64,000 bases of DNA from Altibacter sp. Its GTDB lineage: Bacteria > Bacteroidota > Bacteroidia > Flavobacteriales > Flavobacteriaceae. Below are positions 31,995 through 41,537 of this stretch, one piece after another. Position 1 is the first letter of the stretch, and every line of letters begins with the position of its first letter. The DNA lies in NCBI RefSeq assembly GCF_019913785.1, contig NZ_JAIOHK010000026.1, positions 54,340-118,339 on the forward strand, given 5' to 3'. The notes under the pieces are model-generated. The model worked only from the letters and a program-made list of their open reading frames with translations. It searched no databases and was not told the DNA's origin. Made by a program: the position numbers and the translations under genes.

Positions 31995-32393
31995 ATGAGA
32001 CCATTTATTGTTAAAAAAATCGATCTTGATTTTACGTGTATTGAGATACACGAACATTATTTGGTTTCACAGATTAAGGAAGGTCTGGTATTCGAGCAAC
32101 GTCACCTCGATAAATTTTACGAGATTTTTGAAACCTATTATTCGGGAATACCCTTTGTCTCGATTGCCGATCGTAAATACGATTACACCATCAACCCAAA
32201 CTTGTTGCGTGATTCGCGATTCCCAAATTTATTAGGAATTGGTGTGGTTTGTTACTCTGAAGCTTCCTATCAAACAGCCCTATTCGAGAAAACATTTTTT
32301 AAAGGCCCCTTTCAACCTTTTTATTCCATGGAAACATGTATTGCCTGGGCGAAAGAGCTTGTTGAAGCATATAAAAAGAAAGCAGACCTATAA
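31995..32393 (+). CDS. Small SpoIIAA/STAS-like family protein, function unknown
   Basis: ORF MRPFIVKKIDLDFTCIEIHEHYLVSQIKEG...; paralogue of 15208..15585; 3' end overlaps rnpB. Confidence 0.7.
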   Translation: MRPFIVKKIDLDFTCIEIHEHYLVSQIKEGLVFEQRHLDKFYEIFETYYSGIPFVSIADRKYDYTINPNLLRDSRFPNLLGIGVVCYSEASYQTALFEKTFFKGPFQPFYSMETCIAWAKELVEAYKKKADL

Positions 32394-32693
32394 GCCGGAT
32401 TCTGTATCGCGCCGAAACGCAATCCTTATCATTTATCTGGACGTATGGTTACCCATACGCTCTATCTGTCCACCCTCCTGCATCGGGCGGGTACCCTCAA
32501 GCACAGGTTTACGTGACATTTCACCGCATAGAGTTTACCTGGTTTCACTACAGCATTACCTGTACATTCTTTCTGTTGCACTTGTCCGATTCGCTTGTGG
32601 CGAACGACGGCCGTTAGCCGCTATGCTTCCCTATGGTGTCCGGACTTTCCTACCCCAAACCGAAGTTTAGGATCGATAAGGCGGTCTGCTTTT
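32379..32693 (-). ncRNA. rnpB: RNase P RNA (class A)
   Basis: Reverse complement has P1 AAAGCAGACC...GGTCTGCTTT, GGTAGGAAAGTCCGGAC, CAACAGAAAGAATGTACAGG, GCTTGAGGGTACCCGCCCGATGCAGGAGGGTGG, ACAGAATCCGGCTTATAGG. Confidence 0.93.
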
Positions 32694-32766
32694 GCAAAAG
32701 TACGCCAATGTTAATAAATACCGTAAAATAGGACGGGCTATTTTTTAAAAACTAAGCATACCTTTC

Positions 32767-32774
32767 TATATTTG
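32767..32774 (+). promoter_or_regulatory. Candidate -7 element TATATTTG upstream of dnaX
   Basis: TATATTTG 11 nt upstream of the dnaX ATG; no convincing -33 TTG. Confidence 0.35.
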
Positions 32775-32784
32775 TTTTTCTACT

Positions 32785-34536
32785 ATGGAGCATTTTATTG
32801 TATCGGCTAGAAAGTACAGACCCACCGTTTTTAAAGACGTTGTTGGGCAACAAGCAATTACCAATACCCTCGAAAATGCCATAGAGAACAACCATCTGGC
32901 CCAGGCATTGTTGTTCACCGGACCTCGGGGTGTTGGCAAAACGACCTGTGCCCGAATTCTGGCCAAAAAAATTAATCAGGACGGCACCGAAAAGGTTGAT
33001 GAAGATTTTGCCTTTAATATATTCGAATTGGATGCAGCTTCAAACAATTCGGTGGATGATATCCGAAACCTAATCGATCAAGTTCGTATTCCACCACAGG
33101 TGGGCATGTACAAGGTGTATATCATTGACGAGGTGCATATGCTGTCGTCTGCCGCTTTTAATGCCTTTCTGAAAACCTTGGAAGAACCTCCCAAGCATGC
33201 TATTTTTATTTTGGCAACTACCGAAAAGCACAAGATCATCCCTACCATTCTTTCCCGCTGTCAGATATTCGATTTTAAGCGAATAACGGTTAATGATATT
33301 AAGGGACATTTGATTGAAGTGGCAAAATTGGAAAACATAGACGCCGAAGACGATGCCTTGCACATCATCGCTCAAAAAGCAGATGGCGCCTTACGGGATG
33401 CCTTATCTATCTTTGACCGTGTGGTTAGTTTCTCAGGAAAAAATTTGACAAGACAGGCCGTCACCGAAAACTTAAATGTACTGGATTATACCTATTATTT
33501 TTCCATTACCGATCTCTTGTTGGCCAATGACATCCCAAAGGTGCTAGTGGCGTATAATGATATTTTAGCGCAGGGCTTTGAGGGGCACCATTTCGTAACC
33601 GGATTGGCCTCACACTTTAGAGATTTGCTGGTGTGTCAGAATCAGGAGACCATTGCGCTTTTAGAAGTTGGAGAGCAGGTGAAGACCCTATATTTTGAGC
33701 AGGCCAAAAACACCTCACACGAATTTTTGATAGAAGCCATAGCCATTGCCAATAGCTGTGATCTAAAGTATAAGACCAGTCATAATCAACGGTTGTTGGT
33801 CGAATTGTGTTTATTGCAGTTAGCTTCTCTTACGGCCAAGGGTGAAAAAAAAAACGGTAGTCGCTTCGTAATACCTCCCTCCTATTTTAAAGCTGAAAGT
33901 ATTGCTTCGGAAAAGGCAGTAACGGCTAAAGAAATTCCTTCCGAAGCAGCTGTAGTTATTGACGTGGTTTCAGAACCAATCCCTTCAGAAATAAATACTT
34001 CAGAAGATACAGCCCCCGAAGAACCTATCAAGGAACGCGTTATTGACAGGCCTCAAATTCTGGCCGAGCGAAATGCAAAAAAGGTGTCTGCTCTTTCGCT
34101 GAAAAGTATTCAAAAAAAGCAAGAGTTGAAAAAAGAACTGGTTGCCAATCAGCCGGATGAAGCCAATCTTCCAACCGAAGAATTTGATGAACCACAAATG
34201 ATCTCTGCCTGGAAGGAATATACCGATCAGGTGGAGCAAGATGGAAAATATAATCTCTTATCGCATTTAACGATGGGGGTGCCTAAGTTGGATGGCTTCC
34301 TAATTCATTTGGAATTTCCCAATGAGACCATCAAGGTCGAAGTAGAACGGGCCAAATATGAGCTGTTAGGGTTTCTTAGGGAAAAATTAAGGAACTACAA
34401 CGTGGATATATCCATCGAGGTGAATGAAACCATCGAAAAACGGTATGCCTATACACCAAGGGAAAAGTTTGAAAAGCTCAAGGAGAAGAACCCCATGATC
34501 GAAAAGTTGAGAAAGGAATTCGACCTGGATATTTAA
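32785..34536 (+). CDS. dnaX: DNA polymerase III subunit gamma/tau
   Basis: FIVSARKYRPTVFKDVVGQQAITNTLENAI, FTGPRGVGKTTCARILAKKIN, VYIIDEVHMLSSAAFNAFLKTLEEPPKHAIFILATTEKHKIIPTILSRCQIFDF. Confidence 0.96.
   Translation: MEHFIVSARKYRPTVFKDVVGQQAITNTLENAIENNHLAQALLFTGPRGVGKTTCARILAKKINQDGTEKVDEDFAFNIFELDAASNNSVDDIRNLIDQVRIPPQVGMYKVYIIDEVHMLSSAAFNAFLKTLEEPPKHAIFILATTEKHKIIPTILSRCQIFDFKRITVNDIKGHLIEVAKLENIDAEDDALHIIAQKADGALRDALSIFDRVVSFSGKNLTRQAVTENLNVLDYTYYFSITDLLLANDIPKVLVAYNDILAQGFEGHHFVTGLASHFRDLLVCQNQETIALLEVGEQVKTLYFEQAKNTSHEFLIEAIAIANSCDLKYKTSHNQRLLVELCLLQLASLTAKGEKKNGSRFVIPPSYFKAESIASEKAVTAKEIPSEAAVVIDVVSEPIPSEINTSEDTAPEEPIKERVIDRPQILAERNAKKVSALSLKSIQKKQELKKELVANQPDEANLPTEEFDEPQMISAWKEYTDQVEQDGKYNLLSHLTMGVPKLDGFLIHLEFPNETIKVEVERAKYELLGFLREKLRNYNVDISIEVNETIEKRYAYTPREKFEKLKEKNPMIEKLRKEFDLDI
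33845..33854 (+). other. A10 homopolymer in dnaX, candidate slippage/frameshift site
   Basis: GGT GAA AAA AAA AAC GGT; +1 A reads GGT GAA AAA AAA AAA CGG TAG (stop); -1 A reads ...ACG GTA GTC GCT TCG TAA (stop). Confidence 0.55.
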
Positions 34537-34601
34537 TTGAAACGGTGTATCGATGAAATGTGGGACACCCAAAATATGCATAAACACCTAAACATAAAAT
34601 A

Positions 34602-35183
34602 ATGTTAGGCCTTAAACTTCCTACCGACCCGCGATGGGTACACATTGTCGAGATGAATGTAGAGGAAATCTTGACAGATCATGCCTATTGTGAACAAAAG
34701 GCTGCCTCAACAGCTATATCGCTGATTGTTTCCTTCCCCGAATATACAGAGTTGGTGCAGGAAATGGTAGCATTGGTAAAAGAGGAGATCAGTCATTTTA
34801 AAATGGTGCACGACAAAATCCTGGAACGTGGTTGGGTCATGGGTCGCGATCGCAAAGATGATTACGTCCTTCAAATTGTAAAATTCTTTCCGAAAGGCGG
34901 CAGTCGTACCACACAATTGGTACACCGTCTGCTATATGCCGCTCTCATTGAGGCTAGAAGTTGTGAGCGCTTCCGACTGCTAAGCGAAGCTTTGGAAGAT
35001 AAGGAGTTAGCCGATTTTTATCGCAAATTAATGGTGAGTGAGGCCAACCATTATACCATGTTCCTGGGATTCGCAAGAAAGTATGGAGAACGTGCGGAGG
35101 TTGATAAGAAATGGAACGACCTACTTGTTTTTGAAGCTCAGGTCATGAAAGATCTCGGCACGAAAGAGACGATTCACGGTTAA
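34602..35183 (+). CDS. miaE: tRNA-(ms[2]io[6]A)-hydroxylase
   Basis: LKLPTDPRWVHIVEMNVEEILTDHAYCEQKAASTAISLI; diiron motifs EEISHFKMVH, EARSCERF, SEANHYTMFL. Confidence 0.93.
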   Translation: MLGLKLPTDPRWVHIVEMNVEEILTDHAYCEQKAASTAISLIVSFPEYTELVQEMVALVKEEISHFKMVHDKILERGWVMGRDRKDDYVLQIVKFFPKGGSRTTQLVHRLLYAALIEARSCERFRLLSEALEDKELADFYRKLMVSEANHYTMFLGFARKYGERAEVDKKWNDLLVFEAQVMKDLGTKETIHG

Positions 35184-35341
35184 CTATATTTTCCACTTCA
35201 ATCAATTGAACGTTTAGTCTATAACTAATCAGTGCCTGCTTTTTCCTATCTTTATTAAATATCGTCTAGCATCCTGCTTGAATTAATCATTTTTCATATA
35301 CAGGTGCAAGTGTCGAATTATTACTGAAAGGGACACAGCGA

Positions 35342-35752
35342 ATGAAATGGAAGGCGCATCATTTGAAATGGAGTCTTATAGGCATGCTAATCCTATTATT
35401 AGTTGTTTATGAGAATGACTCGTACGAAATAAGAACACGAGAAGTTACGGCAAAGGCGTATAATTCATTGGCCTCTCAGACAGACAATGAGGGTCCAAAT
35501 ATAGCGGCCTGGGGAGATCGGTTGGAACCCGGCATGAAATGCATAGCCGTTTCAAGAGATTTAATTCCGTTGGGGTTAGATCACAAGACAGCCGTTACTA
35601 TCGAAGGACTTCCCGGTGTCTATATAGTTTTGGATAAAATGAACAGACGTCATAAAAACAGCATCGATATCTATATGGGAAATGATAAAAAGGCTGCGGT
35701 CCTTTGGGGAAAGAAAAGAGTGAATATCTCCTGGAAGGTACCAAAACACTGA
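35342..35752 (+). CDS. 3D (Asp-Asp-Asp) domain / double-psi beta-barrel-like protein with N-terminal TM
   Basis: VTAKAYNSLASQTDNEGPNIAAWGDRLEPGMKCIAVSRDLIPLGL...VLDKMNRRHKNSIDIYMG. Confidence 0.78.
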   Translation: MKWKAHHLKWSLIGMLILLLVVYENDSYEIRTREVTAKAYNSLASQTDNEGPNIAAWGDRLEPGMKCIAVSRDLIPLGLDHKTAVTIEGLPGVYIVLDKMNRRHKNSIDIYMGNDKKAAVLWGKKRVNISWKVPKH

Positions 35753-35864
35753 TGTGTTAAAACTATCTTATAAGGACTGAGTTCAGTGCGTTGCAGTCGA
35801 TGTTAATTAATCCTTTTCATATATAATTCCTTTTGCTAACTTTAAAACTTCAAAACAACTACAA

Positions 35865-36200
35865 ATGTCTAACACAAAACCCAATTGGAGCAAAGAAGAT
35901 CTAAAAATATATATTCTGATCTATTGCGCAAAAGCCGATTTTAATGAGTCGAATATTGAAGTAGATTTTATCAAATCAAAATTGCAAAATAGCGATTATG
36001 ACAAGCTTCATGCCGAATTTGAAGCCGATAACGATTATCAAAGTATTCAGAAAATACAAGCTGCACTAAAAAAACACGGCTATTCTGAAAAGGAACTAAA
36101 TAGCTTCTTTACGGAAATAAAGGAGCTTTTTCTTAGCGATGGAAAATACGATGTGTTGGAACAAAATTTATTGTTGGGACTGAAGCGTATTTTAAAGTAG
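35865..36200 (+). CDS. Conserved hypothetical protein, all-helical
   Basis: 111-aa ORF with good local context; TerB-like helical composition only by impression. Confidence 0.6.
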   Translation: MSNTKPNWSKEDLKIYILIYCAKADFNESNIEVDFIKSKLQNSDYDKLHAEFEADNDYQSIQKIQAALKKHGYSEKELNSFFTEIKELFLSDGKYDVLEQNLLLGLKRILK

Positions 36201-36253
36201 TGGGCATAGTTGTAAGGATAGCAGTGTAAAAATAAAACACTGAATGCCAATGA

Positions 36254-37165
36254 CTATTTAACTTCCAGCTCCCTCGCCATCTTCTCGTTGTATAAACTTT
36301 TTATAATTCCGTCTGACAGTCCAATTTTGGGAACAAAAATACTCTTAGCTCCCGCCCATTTCATAGACGAAAGATAGATACGGGTAGCCGGTACAATTAC
36401 ATCGGCTCGATCTGGGTTCATATCCATTTCAACAATTCGTTCTTCAAGGGTATAGGAACGAATTAGGTCGTAAAAAGAAGCCAAATAGAAATAGCTCAAT
36501 GGTTTTCCGATTTTCTTCCCACTGTTCTTGTAGATACTGTTAATATTCCCTCCAGACCCTATGACATCGATCTTCTTGTACTGCTTAGTTTCAGCTTTGA
36601 TCCATTCTTCCATCTGTTGCCACATAGTATCTTCCACCATATCATTTAGCAAACGTACGGTTCCCAATTTGAAGGACTTAGAGGTAATGGTGTGTCCATC
36701 GGCAAAAATGGTGAATTCGGTACTCCCCCCACCTACATCAACATACAAGAACACGCGGTCATTCTGTATCAACGATTTAAGGTCGGTTGAAGCAATAATC
36801 GCTGCTTCGTCCTTTCCATCGATGATATTGATAAAAATTTCGGCTTCTTTATAAATGATATCGGCAATGAGCTGCCCGTTAGCAGCTTCCCGCATGGCCG
36901 AAGTAGCACAGGCCTTATAGCGCTTTACGTTATGCGTTTGCATTAAGAGACGAAAGGCGTTCATGGCGTCGATCATGCGCTGGGCATTCGTATCGGATAT
37001 TTTACCTTCGAGGAACACATCGGCACCAAGTCGGATAGGGACTCGGACCAGAGATGTCTTCTTAAAAAGGGTTTGTTTCCCTTCCTGTTCAACAACCGTA
37101 GCCACCAACAGACGAATCGCGTTGGAACCTATATCAATTGCACCGTATTTCTCTAAGTGTAACAA
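36254..37165 (-). CDS. Exopolyphosphatase (Ppx/GppA family)
   Basis: YGAIDIGSNAIRLLVATV, YKACATSAMREAANG, FLYVDVGGGSTEFTIF, DVIGSGGNINSI. Confidence 0.93.
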   Translation of the reverse strand: MLHLEKYGAIDIGSNAIRLLVATVVEQEGKQTLFKKTSLVRVPIRLGADVFLEGKISDTNAQRMIDAMNAFRLLMQTHNVKRYKACATSAMREAANGQLIADIIYKEAEIFINIIDGKDEAAIIASTDLKSLIQNDRVFLYVDVGGGSTEFTIFADGHTITSKSFKLGTVRLLNDMVEDTMWQQMEEWIKAETKQYKKIDVIGSGGNINSIYKNSGKKIGKPLSYFYLASFYDLIRSYTLEERIVEMDMNPDRADVIVPATRIYLSSMKWAGAKSIFVPKIGLSDGIIKSLYNEKMARELEVK

Positions 37166-37166
37166 A

Positions 37167-39260
37167 TTACGCCTTTAGTTTTTCTTTATAATATTCGTAT
37201 AACCGAAACTGTGATCTAACACTTCCATTTTTCGGTTTGCGATACGCATTGTCTTGTTTTTCAGAAATGACCCTAGCCTTTACATTGTCGCTCCAACATA
37301 TTTCAAAGGTTTCTATTAGTTCGTTTTTCAATGCCTCGTCATAAATAGGACAGGTAATTTCTACCCGGTTGTCTAAATTGCGTCCCATAATATCTGCCGA
37401 TGAAATATAAGCTTTAGGGCTTCCACCATTTTCAAAGATGAAGAGTCTGGGGTGTTCTAAAAATTTATCGACGATACTTATAACTTCAATATGCTCGCTC
37501 ATCCCTCTTATACCGGGAATCAAGCAACAAATACCTCGAACGATAAGTTGGATTTTAACGCCTTCCCTGCTCGCAGTATACAATTTATCAATGACCTTAA
37601 AGTCGGACAAACTGTTTAGTTTTAACCGAATTCCACTGGGCAACCCCTTTTTCTTGTTTAAAATTTCGGTTTCAATCAAGGCATAGATTGCATTTCGTGT
37701 ATAATGAGGAGAAACAATTAAATGCCGGTATTTTTTAATCTTATAATTCACCTCAAAAAAATCGAATACCCGGTAAATCTCCTTACATATTTTTGGGTTG
37801 GAGGTGAACAGCGTGAAATCTGTATAGATTCGCGCCGTCGATTCGTTGAAGTTTCCTGTACTAATGAATCCGTACCGTACTGTTTTTTGTTTTTCAATAC
37901 GTTCTATCACGCAGGCCTTACAATGCACCTTTAATCCTTTAACTCCGAAAATTAAATGTACTCCTTCACTCTGCATTTGTTCGGCGTACCAAATGTTAGC
38001 CGCCTCATCAAATCGCGCTTGCAATTCGATTTGCACTGTGACCTCTTTTCCGTTCTTTGCCGCATTGATCAGCGAACTAGCGATATGCGATACTTCGGCA
38101 AGGCGATAGATAGTAATTTTAATTGATCGAACATTTGGATCTAAGGCGGCTTCTCGTAAAAATTTTACCACGTACGAAAAGGTTTGGTAGGGTGCGTGCA
38201 GCAAATAATCCTTCTGCGAGACTTTTTCAAACAAACTACCTTTTAATTCCAATCCGGGTATTTGCAATGGTTCAATTGCTTCATATAAGAGGTCTGTTTT
38301 TCCCAAACTTGGGAAGCCCATATAATCGCGACGGTTGTGATATCTACCTCCCGGAATAATGCTATCGGTAGAATCTATCACCATTTTTTCCTTCAGAAAT
38401 CTTAGTGTTTCCGGATCGATACTCTTGTCGTAAACAAAACGCACCGGATCACCCGAACTGCGTTCCTTCACACTTTTAGATATCTTATCGATAAAACTCC
38501 TACTCAGATCACTATCAATATCTAACTCGGCATCCCGCGTTATTTTGATCATGTGTGCTGTTATACTGTCGTATTTAAAAATGCTGAAGATATTTTGGAG
38601 AGAATAGCGAATTAAATCATCGAGTATAATTATGTATTGTTTTTCCCCTGTCGAAGGCAATACTACAAAACGATCTATGGATCTCGGGATTTCAATAAGT
38701 GCATAGTTGTTTTTCGATTCAAAGGTTTCGTCTTCCTTAGACATGACCATTTTTACCACGAGATAGGCAGCACTATCCTTTAACTCCGGAAATTGAGCCA
38801 CCTCACCAATCATAATGGTAACTAAGGCCGGACTTACCTTCCGAATAAAATAATCTGAAATAAATTTTCCTTGCTCGGGTGTCACTTCAGTTTCATCGAC
38901 AATAAAAATATTCTCCTGCCGAAGTTCCTTTTCTATGGCGCTTAAAATGCGAAGGCTCGTAGCCTGTTGTTCAATTACGGTTTGTGTTATTTGCTCCAAC
39001 AGTTCTTTTGCCGAAATACCCCCAAGTTCACTTTTCCCTCCTTTTCCGGCTTCTACAATACGTTTGATAGTAGCATAGCGCACTTTAAAAAATTCATCCA
39101 AATTATTGGAGAATATTCCCAAAAACCGAAGCCGTTCTATCAAAGGAACCGTTTTATCTGCCGCCTCCTGAAGTACTCTTGCGTTGAACTGCAACCAACT
39201 CAGCTCCCGATTAAAATATCGGTTCTCTGTTTTAACTATTTTCTGGGTTTGTACGGTCAT
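37167..39260 (-). CDS. ppk1: Polyphosphate kinase 1
   Basis: YFNRELSWLQFNARVLQEA, HAPYQTFSYVVKFLREAALDPNVRSIKITIYRLAEVS, GLKVHCKACVIER, GFISTGNFNESTARIYTDF. Confidence 0.96.
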   Translation of the reverse strand: MTVQTQKIVKTENRYFNRELSWLQFNARVLQEAADKTVPLIERLRFLGIFSNNLDEFFKVRYATIKRIVEAGKGGKSELGGISAKELLEQITQTVIEQQATSLRILSAIEKELRQENIFIVDETEVTPEQGKFISDYFIRKVSPALVTIMIGEVAQFPELKDSAAYLVVKMVMSKEDETFESKNNYALIEIPRSIDRFVVLPSTGEKQYIIILDDLIRYSLQNIFSIFKYDSITAHMIKITRDAELDIDSDLSRSFIDKISKSVKERSSGDPVRFVYDKSIDPETLRFLKEKMVIDSTDSIIPGGRYHNRRDYMGFPSLGKTDLLYEAIEPLQIPGLELKGSLFEKVSQKDYLLHAPYQTFSYVVKFLREAALDPNVRSIKITIYRLAEVSHIASSLINAAKNGKEVTVQIELQARFDEAANIWYAEQMQSEGVHLIFGVKGLKVHCKACVIERIEKQKTVRYGFISTGNFNESTARIYTDFTLFTSNPKICKEIYRVFDFFEVNYKIKKYRHLIVSPHYTRNAIYALIETEILNKKKGLPSGIRLKLNSLSDFKVIDKLYTASREGVKIQLIVRGICCLIPGIRGMSEHIEVISIVDKFLEHPRLFIFENGGSPKAYISSADIMGRNLDNRVEITCPIYDEALKNELIETFEICWSDNVKARVISEKQDNAYRKPKNGSVRSQFRLYEYYKEKLKA

Positions 39261-39745
39261 TATTTTAGATCTCTAGGAAACAATGTTTTTAAGGTAGTTC
39301 CGGTGCTAATTTTACTCCAGGAATCCTCATTAAATTGAATCATCACAAATCCACTGGTTGGAACGTTTTCAATATACTTGTTTCCCAACATATTTGCAAC
39401 CGATGTAAACGCATGATTATGTCCAACGATCATCACCGTATCATAGGCATTATCCAAGTTCTTGATAATATTCATTACTTGCTGCCCGCTAAAATCGTAC
39501 AAACTATGGTTGGTAGTGAAGTTTGAATCGGTTACCGAAAAGGCCTCTTTAAAATAAGTCGCCGTTGTAAATGCTCTTACTGCATCACTGGTAATAATGC
39601 GCTGTGGAGGTGGGATTTTATCTTTAAGTGCTTCCGAAACTAATACAGCATCTCGCTTTCCCCTGCCTTTGAGGGGACGTTTGTGATCTATCACATCGTG
39701 TTTCCATGACGATTTCGCATGGCGAACCATATAAAGTGTTTTCAT
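39260..39745 (-). CDS. SixA-like histidine phosphatase
   Basis: MKTLYMVRHAKSSWKH (RHG motif), VMIVGHNHAF. Confidence 0.9.
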   Translation of the reverse strand: MKTLYMVRHAKSSWKHDVIDHKRPLKGRGKRDAVLVSEALKDKIPPPQRIITSDAVRAFTTATYFKEAFSVTDSNFTTNHSLYDFSGQQVMNIIKNLDNAYDTVMIVGHNHAFTSVANMLGNKYIENVPTSGFVMIQFNEDSWSKISTGTTLKTLFPRDLK

Positions 39746-39851
39746 AAATCTTATTTAGGAAGCTCGAATAAGCACACCCGATATTCCATTTTAAATTATT
39801 GTATCAAATAGCAATCTAAACTCCTCGTCTTCACACGCCCAATACCTTCGC

Positions 39852-40496
39852 TTAGGGTTGTAGTCTTTTAATTTTCCAATCTATTCCTTCCAAGGTATAT
39901 TGAATTCGATCGTGCAATCTATTGGGTCTTCCCTGCCAGAATTCGATTACTTGGGGTTGTACCACGTATCCGCCCCAATCTTTTGGTTTTGGGACCTCTT
40001 TGAACTCGTATTCTTTTTCTAAAGCAGCCAATTGAGCTTCCATAACCTCCCTACTTTCAATTTCCTCACTTTGGTGAGATAGCAAGGCTCCTAACTGACT
40101 CCCAATTGGTCGGGAATGGAAATAATTAATTGCATCTGCCTCGGAGGTTTTTTCAGCAATGCCTTTTATAATAACTTGACGTTCCATATCGGGCCAGAAA
40201 AACGACAGGCATACCTTGTTGTGGGCAGCAATCGATTTTCCCTTTTCACTGTTATAATTGGTGTAGAAATAAAATCCGTTTTCGTCGTACTTCTTGAGTA
40301 AGACTACACGTCCACGTGGAAAACCGTCAGTTCCCAAGGTTGTTAGTGTCATCGCGTTGACCTCATCAACGCCACCGGTTAATTCGGTTTCGTAATACCA
40401 GGTTCTGAATTGCTGCAGGGGATTTGGATCTACAGAATGCTCTGACAGCTCTCCCTTTTCGTAAGATTTTCGTTGTTTATGCAGGTTGTCCTTCAT
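39852..40496 (-). CDS. pdxH: Pyridoxamine 5'-phosphate oxidase
   Basis: AMTLTTLGTDGFPRGRVVLLKKYDENGFYFYTNYNSEKG; VIEFWQGRPNRLHDRIQY. Confidence 0.95.
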   Translation of the reverse strand: MKDNLHKQRKSYEKGELSEHSVDPNPLQQFRTWYYETELTGGVDEVNAMTLTTLGTDGFPRGRVVLLKKYDENGFYFYTNYNSEKGKSIAAHNKVCLSFFWPDMERQVIIKGIAEKTSEADAINYFHSRPIGSQLGALLSHQSEEIESREVMEAQLAALEKEYEFKEVPKPKDWGGYVVQPQVIEFWQGRPNRLHDRIQYTLEGIDWKIKRLQP

Positions 40497-40588
40497 GCGC
40501 TAACTTTACTGCAAGTTACGAGTTTTAACAATTATTCTGAAAAGGAATTGTAGTTAAGTTTGGGTTAAAAAAAATAGCGAAAACATGG

Positions 40589-41494
40589 CTAAAATTCAAA
40601 CACCTTCCCATCCTCCGCCAGTTCCACTGCTTCAAAAACTTGTTTTGCCTCATTTCGAAACAATTCGAGATCGTCATAGCGCCCCGAGTAATGCCCCAAA
40701 ATCAAGGTCGTAACCTCAGCCTTCTTAGCGATCGTAGCAGCTCCCCTGGCTGTACTGTGCTTGGTGGGTTCACAAAGATGCTGGTGCGTTTCCAAAAAGG
40801 TGGCTTCGTGATACAAGGTAGTCACTTCTTTAATTTGCGGAATAATATTGGGGTAATAGGCCGTATCGCTACAAAAGGCATAGGATTTTGACGGATCAGG
40901 ATCTAGCGTAATGTCCTTGTTTGCTATGGTTTTTCCGTCCTTATTCACCACATCAAATCCTTGTTTTAGCTTGTTGTAGTAACTAAGGTCCACGTTGGCT
41001 TTACGGGCAGCATCAATATTTAGTTTGCGTTCGCCCGGTTTTTCGCGGAAAAGAAAGCCATTCGTATATACCCGGTGGTCTAACGGTATCGTTGTTATAG
41101 TAAGTTTGTCGTCTTCAAAAAGTAGTTGTGGAGAATCACTGTCCAGTTCGTGAAAATACAAGGGATAGTTGGTCCATGATTTCCCTAATTTAAGCTGAAG
41201 CGTAATCGCTTCCTTGATCCCCTTCGGACCGTAGATATTGAGTTCAGCCTCTCTACCAAGCAATCGGAAGGTAGAAATAAGCCCTATCAATCCAAAAAAG
41301 TGATCGCCGTGTAGGTGTGAGATGAAAACATGCCGTATGCGGGAAAATTTTATCTTAAAACGTCGTAATTGCACCTGAGTCCCTTCACCACAATCTATCA
41401 AAAAGAGATGACCCTTCGTTTCCAATACCTGTGCCGTTGGATTGTGATGTGCACGTGGTGTGGCCGAATGACAGCCAAGAATGGTGAGTTTCAT
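40589..41494 (-). CDS. rnz: Ribonuclease Z
   Basis: FISHLHGDHFFGLIGLIS (HxHxDH), FLIDCGEGTQVQLRRF, LILGHYSGRY. Confidence 0.94.
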   Translation of the reverse strand: MKLTILGCHSATPRAHHNPTAQVLETKGHLFLIDCGEGTQVQLRRFKIKFSRIRHVFISHLHGDHFFGLIGLISTFRLLGREAELNIYGPKGIKEAITLQLKLGKSWTNYPLYFHELDSDSPQLLFEDDKLTITTIPLDHRVYTNGFLFREKPGERKLNIDAARKANVDLSYYNKLKQGFDVVNKDGKTIANKDITLDPDPSKSYAFCSDTAYYPNIIPQIKEVTTLYHEATFLETHQHLCEPTKHSTARGAATIAKKAEVTTLILGHYSGRYDDLELFRNEAKQVFEAVELAEDGKVFEF

Positions 41495-41537
41495 TAGAAT
41501 TACGATTTAAAAAATGCCTGCGCAGCCTGTCTTTTGA

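Noticed and set aside
32239-32670. 143-aa ORF overlapping the STAS-like gene and RNase P RNA
   Set aside because: Mostly the antisense of rnpB; sequence explained by the ncRNA.
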